A DNA stretch of 7,770 nt, taken from NCBI GenBank assembly GCA_017643965.1, contig JAEPMM010000146.1, positions 1-7,770 of the forward strand. The letters run 5' to 3'. The notes beneath the pieces are model-generated. The model was not told the origin of the DNA and ran no database searches. It was given only the letters and a program-made list of their open reading frames with translations. The stretch is from Marinobacter sp. Lineage in GTDB: Bacteria; Pseudomonadota; Gammaproteobacteria; Pseudomonadales; Oleiphilaceae. Below are positions 7,484-7,770 of the stretch, in pieces. The position numbers and the translations under genes are program-made. How positions within the stretch are numbered: position 1 is the stretch's first letter; every line of letters starts with the position of its first letter.

Positions 7484-7770
7484 ATGAGTGACAACAGCGT
7501 TGTGATTGCAGGCTCCGCCCGCACCCCCATGGGCGGCATGATGGGCTCCCTGAGCTCGGTGCGTTCGCCGCAGCTGGGGGCGGTCTCCATCAAGGCGGCC
7601 ATTGAGCGATCCGGCCTGCAGCCGGCGGATATCCAGGACGTGATCATGGGCTGCGTGCTGCCCGCCGGCCTGGGCCAGGCCCCGGCGCGCCAGGCTTCCC
7701 GTGCCTCCGGCATACCGGACAGCTCCGGCTGTACCACGATCAACAAGATGTGCGGCTCCGGCATGCAGGC
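7484..7770 (+). CDS. Thiolase (acetyl-CoA C-acyltransferase/acetyltransferase), partial
   Basis: The first 95 codons of a thiolase, cut by the right edge. It starts VVIAGSARTPMGGMMG (6-21), the thiolase N-terminal strand and turn, and includes the nucleophile motif INKMCGSGMQ (86-95). Cys90 is the expected acyl-accepting cysteine. The enzyme would cleave a 3-ketoacyl-CoA with CoA, or run acetoacetyl-CoA to two acetyl-CoA. Chain-length specificity depends on the missing part. It begins 17 bp after the dehydrogenase stop with GAGGA at 7473-7477, 6 bases before ATG, so it is co-transcribed. Following the 3-hydroxyacyl-CoA dehydrogenase and acyl-CoA dehydrogenase it completes most of a beta-oxidation spiral. 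It could serve isoleucine (2-methylacetoacetyl-CoA) or clear acetoacetyl-CoA from leucine. Confidence 0.92.
   Translation, partial: MSDNSVVIAGSARTPMGGMMGSLSSVRSPQLGAVSIKAAIERSGLQPADIQDVIMGCVLPAGLGQAPARQASRASGIPDSSGCTTINKMCGSGMQ

Overview
The window is a conventional branched-chain amino acid / acyl-CoA catabolic locus. It looks gammaproteobacterial: it is high in GC, has Shine-Dalgarno-led genes, and its minus-strand gene order liuR-liuA-liuB-liuC-liuD is the one known from Pseudomonas aeruginosa. The protein style, and a divergent set of fatty-acid-type genes, suggest a Marinobacter-like or related marine gammaproteobacterium. That genus guess rests on recognition only; I could run no search.

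Minus strand, read right to left: liuR (MerR-family regulator, 4972-5409), liuA (isovaleryl-CoA dehydrogenase, 3765-4931), a 222-bp spacer (3543-3764) carrying a large palindromic element and a short tandem repeat, liuB (methylcrotonyl-CoA carboxylase carboxyltransferase subunit, 1935-3542), liuC (3-methylglutaconyl-CoA hydratase, 1114-1920) and liuD (biotin-carboxylase subunit of the same carboxylase, cut by the left edge). Together they take isovaleryl-CoA from leucine through 3-methylcrotonyl-CoA and 3-methylglutaconyl-CoA to HMG-CoA. The HMG-CoA lyase that normally finishes the route (liuE) would lie beyond position 1.

Plus strand, read left to right from a 118-bp divergent promoter region (5410-5527): a short-chain 3-hydroxyacyl-CoA dehydrogenase (5528-6289), an LCAD-like acyl-CoA dehydrogenase (6315-7466) and the start of a thiolase (7484 onward, cut by the right edge). 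These enzyme types perform dehydrogenation, 3-hydroxy oxidation and thiolysis. They fit isoleucine-derived 2-methylbutyryl-CoA degradation, methyl-branched fatty acid oxidation, or removal of acetoacetyl-CoA made from leucine.

The divergent region holds a perfect 7-2-7 inverted repeat (5444-5459), the likely LiuR operator. It sits in the spacer of a plausible liuR promoter and could control both arms at once.

I see no new enzyme system here. The least explained DNA is the liuA-liuB spacer: a 20-bp perfect inverted repeat encloses two smaller hairpins that share the same core, next to a 15-bp tandem repeat. No RNA genes, CRISPR arrays or insertion sequences were found.
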